Below are positions 49,532 to 60,263 of a stretch of 64,000 nt of DNA, piece after piece. Within the stretch, counting starts at the first letter, position 1; each line of letters begins with the position of its first letter. The position numbers and the translations under genes are program-made. A model generated the notes under the pieces. That model was given only the letters and a program-made list of their open reading frames with translations. It did no database searches and was not told the DNA's origin. Source of the DNA: Lingula anatina (lineage: Eukaryota; Brachiopoda; Lingulata; Lingulida; Lingulidae); assembly GCF_001039355.2 (NCBI RefSeq), contig NW_019773587.1:1-64000 (forward strand), read 5' to 3'.

Positions 49532-50059
49532 CTTTAAAAATTTATACACAGACAGAGCAGAATTTTAGTGTTGAAGTTGAAAGTTAAAATTCCATGTCCA
49601 TTTCACGTCCTTCCGAGATGCTAACTATTTATTATAATTTTTTCATAACTATAATTTTTTTAAACCTAATTTTTTGCCTAATTATAACTTACATATAGAA
49701 GAATAAACATACAAAAAATGGACCTTGTCACTTTTTTACTTTTGAAAATATTTTCATTTGAAGTGTCAAATGTCCTTCCGTAACAGCAAAAAAATACCAC
49801 GGAATGGCCCTGAAAAGTTATTGCAGGTTAGAAAGATGTGCTGTTTGTATTTAGCTTAGATAAAATTCATAATAGCCCTCATTTCCCTGATGAAGTGACA
49901 GTTTGACTAGACAACAAACAAAATATCTATCAGATAATAATAGTGAGATTTCCCTAAGGCTAGGCTATTGACAAATGGACATGCAGTATACATGCAGATA
50001 TTTATTTATTACTTAATACAAATAAATCATTTTAAATAATTTTTTGTACATATGTATGT

Positions 50060-50905
50060 ACCTTATACCAAAATGCTGGAAAGACAAATCCAATGACTGT
50101 TGGCTGCAAGAACTACCGAAAGTCCACATTAGTATTAATAAGGCATGGCCAAAGCAGTGATCACCACCAGGCTCAGGCAGCAGTGGGCCCTCGCGCTGTG
50201 ATGGGTTGCCACATGAAGAAAGTAGAGGCAGAACAAGATGATGGCTTATTATGTCAGATTAGGACAGTTTACTGTTTGGCCAAGGTAGAGATACCAACCA
50301 ATCAATATGATGATCTGATTAGTCTCCAGGTACACAAAAAAAAATTCAATAAAATGTGAACTAAAGTGTATATTAGTCATTAGAAATGTCACCAGTCTAT
50401 TTTTCAATAAACTGCAATGTCATTTGGCCTCTATATAACTTGATAAATTAATTGTTACTGAGTTCTTTATTTAAAAATACAGGTATTAAAAAAATGAGGA
50501 CTTAAAATTATTCTAGTCACTAAGAGTTTTGAATAATATTATTCAATTTGTTTGCTTGTCAGACACTGATTGCTGAAGAATGATGAATAATAGCTGTTAG
50601 ATTATAAGAGAATTTTACTTCCTTTCAGATTGCCAATTGATGCCATGCATTATCAAAGACAAAGGTGTACCGCCACTCAACCAGTCTTGGGGACATGGAA
50701 AAAGCCCTGTCTTCAGTTATCCAGGAAGAGACCAGGACAATCTTAGATCAAAGCAGCTTTTTCAGTATAACCATTGATGAGACACAAAATGTAACAGTTC
50801 ACAAAAATTTTATATTTTATATCAGAGCTGTTAAAGCTGGGCGTCCGTGGACTAAGTTTGAGACCAACATAACTGTAAAAGATGGCAAGCTTTACATATT
50901 ACAAT
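50060..50905 (+). pseudogene. Second hAT-derived relic (DUF4371-like), two exons
   Basis: The part up to the donor at 50330 (LQ/GTACAC) shows STLVLIRHGQSSDHHQA and LLCQIRTVYCLAKVEIPTNQYDDL, the segment between zinc finger and catalytic domain in ZNF862-like hAT proteins. The exon from 50629 (after CCTTTCAG, phase 0) continues with a nonsense TGA at 50638-50640, then YRHSTSLGDMEKALSS and FFSITIDETQNV, where the catalytic Asp is expected. The frame is lost after about 50905, where repeat sequence starts. It is a different copy from the one at 41440-45324. Confidence 0.7.
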
Positions 50906-50968
50906 TACCTAATCAATTCGCTCATGTATACTTCAATGTTCTTATAAAAAATCATGTATCGTTTTGGT

Positions 50969-51236
50969 GGGAAAATCTGGTACTTTTGTAGTATAACCCC
51001 CCCCCCCCCGTAACTTTCTGTAACTTTCACTTTTCAAACAGTTTTTTACATTTTCTTGTTCACTATGTCAAAGCTGTTGAAATAAAATGCTTTTTTAATT
51101 ACCTGCGGTCTTTTTATTAGTTTTAATCACGTTTAATACAGCCCATTCAAATACAATGCGACTGCGAGAATCTACTGTACAATACACCCGTAGTCAATAA
51201 CTTGTCGCGTTTTCGTTGGCTAACCCTAAGGTAATT
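50969..51236 (+). mobile_element. Solitary arm of the fold-back element family
   Basis: Matches the left arm at 30471-30722 in direction and sequence (GGTACTTTTGTAGTATA, AAGCTGTTGAAATAAAATGC, TTAATCACGTTTAAT), with a C run instead of the CCCCCCA at the same place. The second arm is absent. Confidence 0.85.
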
Positions 51237-51379
51237 TTACCTGAAAACATTAATTATTTGTCGTATTACTGTTATTTGACTTAGGCCTGACAGATTATGT
51301 TTCGGTCTGACAGAATTTTCAGGCCTGTCAGACCGAATGCCTGACAGATTTTTTTTTTCGTAAAGTCTGGGGGGGGGGG

Positions 51380-51545
51380 GGCGTCTCGCTAGTCCGAAGG
51401 TTCATTGGTCCGAAGGTTCATTGGTCCGAAAATTGGTAACATTTTCATCGATTTTTTAATCAAGGGTTCATTGGTCCGAAGGTTCTATAGTGAATATTCG
51501 GACCAATGAACCTTCGGACTATTGAACCTTCGGACTATTGCTACG
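51380..51545. mobile_element. Palindromic repeat built from TCCGAAGGTTCATTGG
   Basis: Three or four direct copies on the left (51391-51490) and two inverted copies on the right (51498-51540) around AT-rich sequence form a near-perfect hairpin of about 40 bp. It is typical of a short MITE with subterminal repeats. No coding capacity. Confidence 0.75.
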
Positions 51546-52227
51546 GCCCCAAGTCTGGGTCCCAACGCTGAGCCTGAAACGCTGTATACTTGTATTTATG
51601 ATAGAAACTTACCTGATACTTTGTTTTTCAGTCTTGATTCAGTTACTTGCTGTCCTATCATCTTTTTCATTGATGATCGGTCAAATAAATACAGGTCGAC
51701 GGATTGTGTGCTTTTAACACGGACGCCATTTTACTTGACACACTACGAGTGGGTCGTGTCATTGATGACGTCATCCACCGCTTAGGTATCTTATTTTTAT
51801 TTATTTCTCCACTGTTATTTCACTTTGCACAGGGATTAAAACCATTCTGTAGCACGGAGTTTTTCATATCTCAATAACTTATCAGGTATTTATGAGTTTT
51901 AGAAAATTTCTTGATTTCACAACAAAATGCAAGGTGCCATAAATGAGCACCGCCTGACACTGCACCTGTGCAGATATTTCATTTCATTTTCGTTCCCGCG
52001 CTGCACGCCATCGTCTGCTCCCTACTGCAATCTGCTGCAATCTACACAGACTGTACAGCATTTGTGTTGGATAAACTGAATGATCATCTTTATTTGCAAA
52101 ATGATTATTTTTATTATTAGTGGAAAAAATAGACTAATAAATGGTTGCACAAAGTTAGCGCGTAATGTGGCCTCAAGACTTTTAGAACTGCACTAGGGGA
52201 TATTTTATTTTAACTCAATACAGACTA

Positions 52228-52300
52228 AGACTGCATTCCCACAGTTTAGATCGATCCATCTGGATCGACCTAACTCCCTGGGGGTTCACGCTAAGTCGCT
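52228..52300. repeat. Dispersed repeat, copy of 29175-29240
   Basis: Shares GACTGCATTCCCACA and TTTAGATCGATC with 29175. The surrounding GATCGA..GATCGACC is partly palindromic. Confidence 0.6.
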
Positions 52301-52771
52301 GTTATCCGAGCGCGCACGGAAGTTAATTAGCCTAGGCCTACTGTACTCCCTTACAGCTTTTAGTGGGCGGGACAGACGTTCCTAGATAGGTTGTTTTTAC
52401 TATGTTTTATGCTGAGATCTACCCCGGTAGTTTGGCTTCACCTATAATGTTAGATGGGATCAAAGGCGGTCCACACCGTGACAGTTTTTGTTTAAGGAAT
52501 CCCCTTAGAAGAGGGAATCATTAAAAAACGTTAAAATGTGTAAAAGCTGGTGCGCTTTCCATTCAATTGCGACGATGCAAATTTTGAGAAAAACATAGGC
52601 CTATTTGGCAAGTAGGGGAGACCGGGGCTAGTTGGACCCCGGGGTAAATTGGCCCCCCGTCAATTTATGAAAAAGTAACTACGAGGTAAAAAAAATTGGC
52701 CACATACTCTTGCAAAGTGACCGTAGCCTACAATGCTAAGGAAGTGTCGGACGTTAAAAAGTTTTACTTAA

Positions 52772-53108
52772 AGGGATAATAACTCTTTGTATGAGATCTA
52801 TATTTCACAATAAAAACATTGTGAATAACTCATAGAAATGTAATATATTCTGTTTTACGACAAAAACAGCAGTTATAGCTATTATTCTGATATCTGAGCT
52901 TGTCTTCAGACCACGTGACCTCCATTGATGGCTATACTCTGTTATAATCTCTTAAGAGATTTTAACAAAAAACCAAACTTTTTAGAAAAAAACCAGGGAC
53001 TAACTTTGAATGTAAAAATGGATTCATTAACCATTAGTAAGTATGGGAAACTTATTGTTTACTCCAGGAAAATTCATTTTTTGGCCAAAACAAAGAGTTA
53101 TTATCCCT
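52772..53108. mobile_element. TTAA-flanked MITE (piggyBac or Kolobok type), nested
   Basis: Perfect 18-bp inverted ends AGGGATAATAACTCTTTG, flanked on both sides by TTAA (52768-52771 and 53109-53112). The size is 337 bp. It has a 64-codon open frame that does not resemble a transposase. It lies inside the TA-flanked element and must be younger. Confidence 0.9.
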
Positions 53109-53394
53109 TTAAGCGGTGAGTCGAAATAAACGATTTTTGCACCTAAAAGTAATTTTGTTTAAGAGATTTAAAAATCTATTTTCAAAGGCTTTTGATCGAA
53201 TATAAGATATGTATAGGGCATCAAACTGAAGCTCATTGTTTCAAGTTTCACAGAGATGTATCATCGTTGCTCATTCTAGCACCATAAATGGCTACCATCC
53301 TTTGAAATAAATAATGTGCACCCGGGGCTAGTTGGCCCCCTTGACTCGGGGCAAGTTGGACCCTCATATTACCCACAAACCTTTGCGCGCAACG

Positions 53395-53655
53395 CTGTTT
53401 GAAATAAACAAGTTGGTGAAATTGACAAAGCTTGCCGGTGTCTATTACCGTCTGATTGATTTTTTAAATGTTCTCTCTGGTGTCTTTTTGAAAATTTATA
53501 TTAGAAATATTCTAATGATTGTAAGTATTAAAAAGCAAATCCATTGGACTTTCCGTAGAAAAACATTTATTTTGCCTTAATTCATTGTAAATAAGGGGAT
53601 TCCCTTTGTATTTATAGTGTTATATGTGGCCCCAGGGGGATTTTCCACCCCTCCC
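53395..53655 (+). repeat. Dispersed repeat, copy 2
   Basis: Counterpart of 13511-13765, here inside the TA-flanked element. It ends near GTGTTATATGTGGCCCCAGG. Confidence 0.8.
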
Positions 53656-54247
53656 TATCTAGAGACCATTGTTGAAACAAACTCAATGGTTTAAAACTGA
53701 ATTTGTTACTTTCTTTTAAAAAGAAAATTTATTATTCGTTTTCATACATTAAAAACCTTCTTTATACCATTATTTATTTATTCTTAATTAAAACAAAACA
53801 CATTTTATTGATAGATATTTTGGTTCTTGCAAAACATACCCCCCAACAACGTGACGTACGGAAACCTCAATAAATCTGCCTCATTTGAACTGTTTATTCA
53901 TCAAAGACTCTCAAAAATCAATTTAATAAATTAAAAATTTATAAAAATGTTTTTCAAGGCGTTTACATGGGATTTATACTTCATTTTCGAATAGGGGGGC
54001 CAACTTGCCCCGACCCTGGGGCCAACTTGCCCCATGGCGGGGCAAGTTGGCCCCCTTGACGTCAACTGCGTTTTTTGTCAAATTGTGAGCTACCTGGCGT
54101 TATATTTGAAAAATAATGACGTTGCATACGTAGCTTAGTTCATGGGGCTTACTTTAATGAAACCGGTTTTGTTACTCTAACCCACTCCTAGTTGGCTCTA
54201 CAAGGCCAAATGTGTCTAACTGGGCCAACTAGCCCCGGTCTCCCCTA

Positions 54248-54667
54248 ATGCCACCAAGAAGATATAATTTTTGTCTGCTGAACGCGTTTTACAGGTGGTA
54301 TGACAGCAGTGGAGCCAGGATTATTTGAAGGGCGATCCCGTTTTTTTTTAGGAAAGACAGACCACAGGCACAAAGCCGCCCCGCCCCCATTGGCATGGGG
54401 TTTAGGGCCCGCTCAAGGATCCCGAAAATTTAAGTGTTTTGGAGGGCAAACGGTGCCATTTGGAACAGTTTAGAACTGTGATTCAGCTAGTCAAATTTCT
54501 AAATTCAAAATGGGAAAATTATTTCTGCAAATTACTTTCTACGAGAATTCAGTTTTGCTGTGTTTCCTCTAAAACAATTTAATTTGTCCTGTCACCAGAT
54601 TCTCTTGCTAATAATGGATAAAACTAAATCGAATATTTTATTACTGTATTAAAAAAAATAATAATAA

Positions 54668-54701
<34 letters not shown>

Positions 54702-55910
54702 GACGTGAGCCAAAAACGTAACGGAGGTTTTTCAATTAAAAAATCAGGCGACACCATGAAAGTAGAGGCAAGCTATTTATTAAGTTATTTGAAATAAACA
54801 TTCATGACATTTTCTGAGATGTTAGAAACATACTCGCTTCCTGACAAGTTGCAGATTTTCTACTTAAGTACATGAACTAAATCGATTACAGAATGTGAGA
54901 TGGTTATGCGAGCGACAGTAACGAAAACTTAAATTTTAGTCCGTGTATGTTGTTTGTGTGAGAACAGATAAAGGTAGTTGCTATTATTTTATTTTTTAAG
55001 TTAAAAATCGATATAAAAATTGATACAAATCAATTGTAAGAATTAAATCAATATAATTCCCTGCTTGGACAAAAAATTCTTCCGCTTGCTTACTTTGAAT
55101 AAAAAAAATGTTAAGTGGATCTCTGTACCTATAGGCCTACTGAGAATGAGTGAAAACACAATTTTATTTCTCGCTTGAAGTTGAGAATGTCATGGCTATC
55201 TCCATGATTGAGAGGTTTAGAGGAATCCATTACAATAAAGTATCAATTATTTCTATTTTCATTACATTTTTTGCCACCCACTTTATATTCACGACCACTA
55301 AGGGACCATTCCTACAGATATTTGGATCGATATATCTCCCTGAGGAGTCTCACACTTTAAACACTTTTATAAAAGAAACAATCTTACGATAGATTATAAA
55401 ATATTTGACCCTTATGCTAAAAGTACTCACATGTAACTCCTTCCAGTCATTTTTAATGGGACATTTTAGAAGTCAATGAAGCATGTTTTGTCGATCCATG
55501 TACAACGTCATTTTGCTTCATGCTGCCTTCCGTTTAAATTTTTTAACCGATCACATCGCATCATTATAACTTTTCACTACTGAGTATTTGGTGACTTTCA
55601 TGTACAAGGTTCAACAATGAGAACAACATGTGTCGCAATAAAATCAAGAACACCTTATTTATGTTAAATGTTGACCATATTCATTTTTATATTCATAATA
55701 GGTTAACATCATGTCCAAAACATATCTTATTTATAACATGGGGTATTATATATGCCTCCCTCCAAAATTATTAAAAATGCTATTATCATAATAACAAATG
55801 TTTCAATGTGGTCCTTTACGTACATGTACCTGTATATATCCTAAGTCACCGATCTCCTAAATATCATTGATCCGGCAATTGATATGCAACCGCCTGTCAA
55901 CTTGATGGTG
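54248..55910. other. No supported gene
   Basis: AT-rich sequence with an (AAT)n run at 54653-54701 and a diverged copy of the 29175 repeat at 55305-55362. An 80-codon open frame at 55150-55392 includes that repeat and is not convincing. Confidence 0.5.
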
Positions 55911-57730
55911 CTACGTAACCGACTGGTATATTTTCAGAAAGAGCATCGCGCACTGAAAGCGAAAGAACGGGATCAGAGGGTATGAAAAATGTGTAATCAG
56001 GCCCCAAAGCTCTTTTCCATAAAATTCAAACATCTCTGCGTGAGTGAGGTGATACTTCAGCGCAAAGAACGTGTCCACTATCCACCATCCAAAATTTGTC
56101 ATTATCAAACAAGAGACTGATTGTCTAAAAACACCCTTCGCTTTGATGTCACTCCAATTGTACTGATAACGAAGACAGTGCAGAACCAGGAAAGCTTGGA
56201 GAAAGATTTGAATTATGTCAAAAAAGTTGCTTAGAATTGGCAAAACTCTGGACGCCATGGCGTTGGAAACAGTAAACTCGCTGGTCAGGGCAAAGAAATT
56301 AAAAGTCCATCCGCCGACCGCAGAAACGGTGACGAGGAATTGGTCTGAGATGCGACTGCTGTGTTCGTGGGCATAACTTTGGCGGAGCAGCACTATACCG
56401 AAGACAAGACACACGATCGTGTTGTATGCGAAAAAAGCTAATCTGCAACTTATCATAATCACAGCATATGTTTCTGCCTCTGCTGGGTCCAAAGAACTAA
56501 TTTCAGGATACATGGTTAGAACGACAAAATATATGGCAACGAATACTATAACAGCGACCACCGCAAAATTGTTATGAGAGAAAATCATATAAAACGTAAA
56601 AAATGCATCTTTTGCCCTGCGCGCACATGTACCGCCATTCGGGTTTTGCCCATCCTGGTCATGATGGTCAACACTAGCCGCTTGCCGTTCATCATTGATG
56701 GACTGTTGCCCTGCGCTACCAATTGAACCGGAATCGTCACTAGATCGACCAGTGCTATGCAAGTCGCCCGCGGCCGGTCCACGGGCACTAGTAGTGTTGG
56801 CCTCACTGCTGTGCCATAGATCCAACAGCATTCTAGTTGCAAGAAGGGTGAATTCAAGTGTAAATGGAAACAACATGGGTCGAACGTTCGAATTCATGGC
56901 TTGGTTCATTGGCGTCGTATTGTTGAAACACTCCCTGGTTTCGTTCTGTAGTGAATAGTCAGTCAAATTAATATAGCGAAAGGGGTCGTAGGCAGAGTGG
57001 GCCATTATATTGCAGCTCGTAAGGAAAGTTTGACACCAAACGCCTAAATTGCCACTTAAAGTCACTATGATTCCTGCGGTTGCAACAAAGTCTTTCCTCA
57101 TGCTATACCCCGTTAGTAGAAATGTAAGCTGAATTGTGAAGAACAGTACCTTGGTCATCTCATACACGATAGTCCATTTCCTGAGATCTTGCTGTATTCG
57201 TGCCGCAGTAATGAAACTATAATCGCCAACACTCAAGTTCAGATAAACGTGCATACATACTGCTTGTTCCGCAACAGAAAGACTGGCTAAGATGAGGCTG
57301 CCTACTCCGAAGACAAATACACCAAAAGTCGACAAGTATTTGCCCAGAAAGTGTGCAATTCTCTGCTGTACGGTCCTGCCGGCACAATTCTGGTCTCCTA
57401 ATTAGTAGATAAAAAGATTAAAACAACAAGCAAACAAACATATCAATCAATTAATTATTTAATATATTGATTGTTTTTATTTTATTTCATAGCAAACAAA
57501 ATGCAATCGTACAATTAATTTTTAGCCTATGAATCACACACACATAAGCTTCAACACATGAACTCCCTCTCTCTTGGTATAAATACAGTATGTACAACTG
57601 CAGTAGTACATATACGGATAGAAATGGAAATTTACCTATTAATGTTTTTAACCTTACAGTTGAAATACGAAGACGCATATCCTTAGATGATTGCTCATCA
57701 ATTAAATTGTAATTTACGATCATTGCCCAT
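55911..57730 (-). CDS. Otopetrin-like proton channel, helices 3-12
   Basis: The main exon runs from an acceptor at 57398 (exon base 57397) to the stop at 55911, about 495 codons. Hydrophobic segments in order are STFGVFVFGVGSLILAS (helix 3), FFTIQLTFLL (4), IIVTLSGNLGVWCQTFL (5), PFTLEFTLLATRMLLDLW (6, with the family's P-F-x-L/I-E-F signature), a polar linker, then six more ending HFSYPLIPFFRF and FLKIY. This matches the two-halves design of otopetrins. A possible upstream exon, 57730-57636, is open, ends at GTAAAT and fits phase 1; it would be the linker between helices 2 and 3. Exons for helices 1-2 are not found to the right, where an LTR-like element sits. Most invertebrate otopetrins have more introns, so this nearly intronless half is notable. 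It is distinct from the copy at 11741-13384. Confidence 0.88.
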
Positions 57731-58079
57731 CTTTTTAGCTATGAAAGTTTAAGTGCCTTAGCAAATTTTTTTATTTGTGGTACCTTTACCCTTCCATTTT
57801 CGTAATCACTATCGTTGCTCGTTTTATTTTGTCACTTTTCCCATTCGAGATAAAGTTAAATATGATTGTCTCCATAGTTTAAATATATGTTCTGGGGAAG
57901 GGTGGTGGTGGCAGGGCAGTTAATATATGCGATGAGATAGAAATACTGAAGTTTTATCCTTTTTCGGTTTTGATATTTACCTCCGCCTAGGAGGTCTTAA
58001 TTTCACCCCTGTTTGTTTGTTTGTTTGTTTGTCTGTCATCAACATAACTCAAAAAGTTATGGACCGAGTTTGATGACAT
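57731..58079. other. No supported exon
   Basis: AT-rich sequence with a (GTTT)n run at about 58010-58033. Missing otopetrin helices 1-2 were looked for on the minus strand and not seen. Confidence 0.4.
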
Positions 58080-58419
58080 TGTAACCCGGATGGTTACTTA
58101 ATTGGGAGCGGGTAGCAAACTTGAAAGCACCGAAGACATCAATGGTATCTCATGAAGATCTTTATTTGCTGACGGGCTACAATCTGGCACGCAGGCAGGG
58201 ACAGTCACGACGATCTCCCGGGGTCTCTCTCTTACTAACTGAGAAGCCCTCATTTTATAGGGAATCGTTCTAAGTCCTGCGTGTCCAATCACTATCACTA
58301 AATGTGTGTAATTTATAGGAATAATAAAGGAACTACAGGTAACATACGTGATTAATAGGAAGTATCAGAAAACTAAATACAGGGACTATATTACATTTCA
58401 TAGTAGCCCTGAACACAGA
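58080..58419 (-). repeat. LTR-like direct repeat, copy 1 (cut short at an N)
   Basis: Matches copy 2 at 58704-59070 at well above 90% by eye, from TGTAACCC to CCTGAACAC. Compared with copy 2 it lacks the last 30 or so bases and stops at the single N at 58420. Confidence 0.85.
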
Positions 58420-58420
58420 N

Positions 58421-58703
58421 GTCGGAGACGCTGCTGTCTAAAGGCTGAATTACGGTGGGGTCGATGATATCGTTGAGTTGCGATAACGCTGGTGAAGCTG
58501 AGCGAGAAGAAGTTGGCGAGGTATGTGCCGACGGTGGAGACGTTGGCTCTTTTACCGGGACCGATGTACGTGTCTCACCTGCCTTTTTGTGCCTGGTATT
58601 TGCTGACGGCGTCGACCAATAGTTTTCTGGCCTGGAAAACATGCGGGGACGTTGCTGTTGGCTCGGCTGCGGGAGAAGGAATCAACCGTGTTCTCCACCA
58701 CCT
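58421..58703 (-). mobile_element. Residual interior of an LTR retrotransposon
   Basis: On the minus strand, the sequence after copy 2 begins AGGTGGTGGAGAACACGG, which is where a primer binding site (TGGTGGAGAA) should be. An open frame from about 58642 downward reads MFSRPENYWSTPSAN and is Ser/Pro-rich (PPSAHTSPTSSRSAS), plausible as the first residues of a Gag. Only 283 bases remain between the repeats. Confidence 0.5.
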
Positions 58704-59070
58704 TGTAACCCCGGTTGGTTACTTAATTCTGAGCGGGTAGCAAACTTGAAAACACCGAAGACATCAATGGTATCTCATGAAGATCTTTATTTGTTGACGG
58801 GCTACAATCTGGCACGCAGGCAGGGACAGTCACGACGATCTCCCGGGGTCTCTCTCTCACTAACTGAGAAGCCCTCATTTTATAGGGAATCGTTCTAAGT
58901 CCTGCGTGCCCAATTACTATTACTAAATGTGTGTAATTTATAGGAATAATAAAGGAACTAAAGGTAACATACGTGATTAATAGGAAGTATGAGAAAACTA
59001 AATACAGGGACTATATTACATTCCATAGTAGCCCTGAACACGGATATGTTCTCCGGGTAGGAAGGTTACA
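58704..59070 (-). repeat. LTR-like direct repeat, copy 2 (full length)
   Basis: 367 bases, starting TGTAACC and ending GGTTACA on the plus strand, i.e. TGT...ACA on either strand. Judging by the possible primer site it is the 5' LTR of a minus-strand element. Confidence 0.8.
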
Positions 59071-59770
59071 TAACGCTCGGACCTGGGAATGGCCTCAACT
59101 GAAATTTCCCCAGGTGTAGTGACTGTTTTTGGTGGAAGAGATCAAAAGAGCGAAATGACTATAATGAGGCCAAAGTATTTCTACAATTTTAGAGTCGGCA
59201 CCGGGTTTCCATTTTCTGTCATCTGAAAGGGGTGTATCTTCAATTACTTAAATAAATTACTCTACTGAGATTTTTGTTTCTAATTTTGGTTTCTCTTCCG
59301 TGATTGAAAATGTGATTTAAAGGCAGAGACAAATTGTATAACACTACCGTGTTATATAAGTGTCTAACACATAACGTAGATAACGTTATTTGGGGTGTAA
59401 CAGAAGAACTGACCAACGCCCAATACATATGACTCTTACCATAAGATTGAAGGTACAGGGCTTACATGTGCATAAAAGGACAAGGAGATAAGTTACATAA
59501 TCAGTCTATAAATTTTAAAAAGTGTAACTATCAAATCTCTCTCTCTCTCTCTTCACGGAAAGTCACTGCAACTTTTCGTTGCCTTTAACCTCAGCTCCTC
59601 CTTTTTTAATGTCCACGGACTTGCATCATTTTCCTTTTGGCACTTGAGTGGTTTGATAGACCCCCAATTAACACGTGTAAAAGAGCAGATTATTTGCTAA
59701 ATATATATTTGGCATCGGCGTCAAGAGCAAATTAACTAAAACATTTTTTCTAGTTTTCTCGAAATGAATT
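59071..59770. other. No supported gene
   Basis: AT-rich sequence; a short (CT)n run at 59537-59552. Open frames are short and unconvincing. Confidence 0.5.
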
Positions 59771-59774
59771 TTAC

Positions 59775-60150
59775 ACGTTTTGTATTGTGTTGTTCAAATA
59801 ACCTAACGATTAGTCAGATACTTCAAAAAATACTTACGNAACATATGAAAACGCTTTTTATTTCTGCCTATGAACTTGGCAGACATTGCTCCGTCTTTTG
59901 TATGGAAAACTTGTTTGTCAAAGATCACTTTTGTGCCTTGAATTTGGTTTATTTCACCTTTTGTATCGTGTGAATACTTATTAAAATCACCCAACCATTG
60001 ATCAGATACTTAAAAAAATGCTTAGGGTTTTTAACAATTTTTTCCTGGTTGTCGAAAACTTTCCCACCACATCAACATATGAAAGCGCGTGACAGTGTTT
60101 TTTCTTTGGAATCGGAAACCTGTTTGTCAAAGATCTCCCTCCATGATGTC
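59775..60150 (+). repeat. Imperfect tandem duplication of about 200 bp around a single N
   Basis: Two units share CCTAACGATTAGTCAGATACTT / CCAACCATTGATCAGATACTT (each shown only in part), AACATATGAAA.CGC and AACTTGTTTGTCAAAGATC / AACCTGTTTGTCAAAGATC. The single N at 59839 lies in the first unit. It lies just upstream of the BRICHOS gene. Confidence 0.65.
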
Positions 60151-60263
60151 AGCTAAAATAAGAGGGTACGCCCAGCTCGAAGCAGACGGCGAACTCGATC
60201 GGTCGGAAAAAGTAAAGCCTTGAGTGCTGCTCTCTGATACAACAATTTTGATATACTTTCAAG
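60149..60263 (+). promoter_or_regulatory. Possible promoter and 5' UTR of the BRICHOS gene
   Basis: A TATA-like CTAAAATAAG at 60152 lies about 110 bases before the ATG. The sequence between is GC-richer than its flanks. Suggestive only. Confidence 0.25.

Larger units (their letters stand above)
40848..49813. repeat. 20-bp perfect inverted repeat 9 kb apart
   Basis: AGGGCCATTCCGTGGTATT at 40848 recurs inverted, ending at 49813. The sequences next to the two ends do not match further in an obvious way, and no target duplication is clear. It may mark the two ends of one element that carried the hAT-derived gene, or two unrelated copies of one MITE end. Confidence 0.5.
52615..54245. mobile_element. 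TA-flanked element (Tc1/mariner type), long copy
   Basis: Ends GGGGAGACCGGGGCTAGTTG and its inverted copy, with TA on both sides (52613-52614, 54246-54247). Several internal copies of the terminal sequence (CGGGGCTAGTTGGCCCCC near 53325 and GGGGCCAACTTGCCCC near 53996-54055) show a history of internal duplication or nested insertion. No transposase. It contains the TTAA-type element at 52772-53108 and the dispersed repeat shared with 13511-13765. Confidence 0.85.

Noticed and set aside
55150-55392. 80-codon frame on the plus strand
   Set aside because: It overlaps a dispersed repeat and has no coding features.
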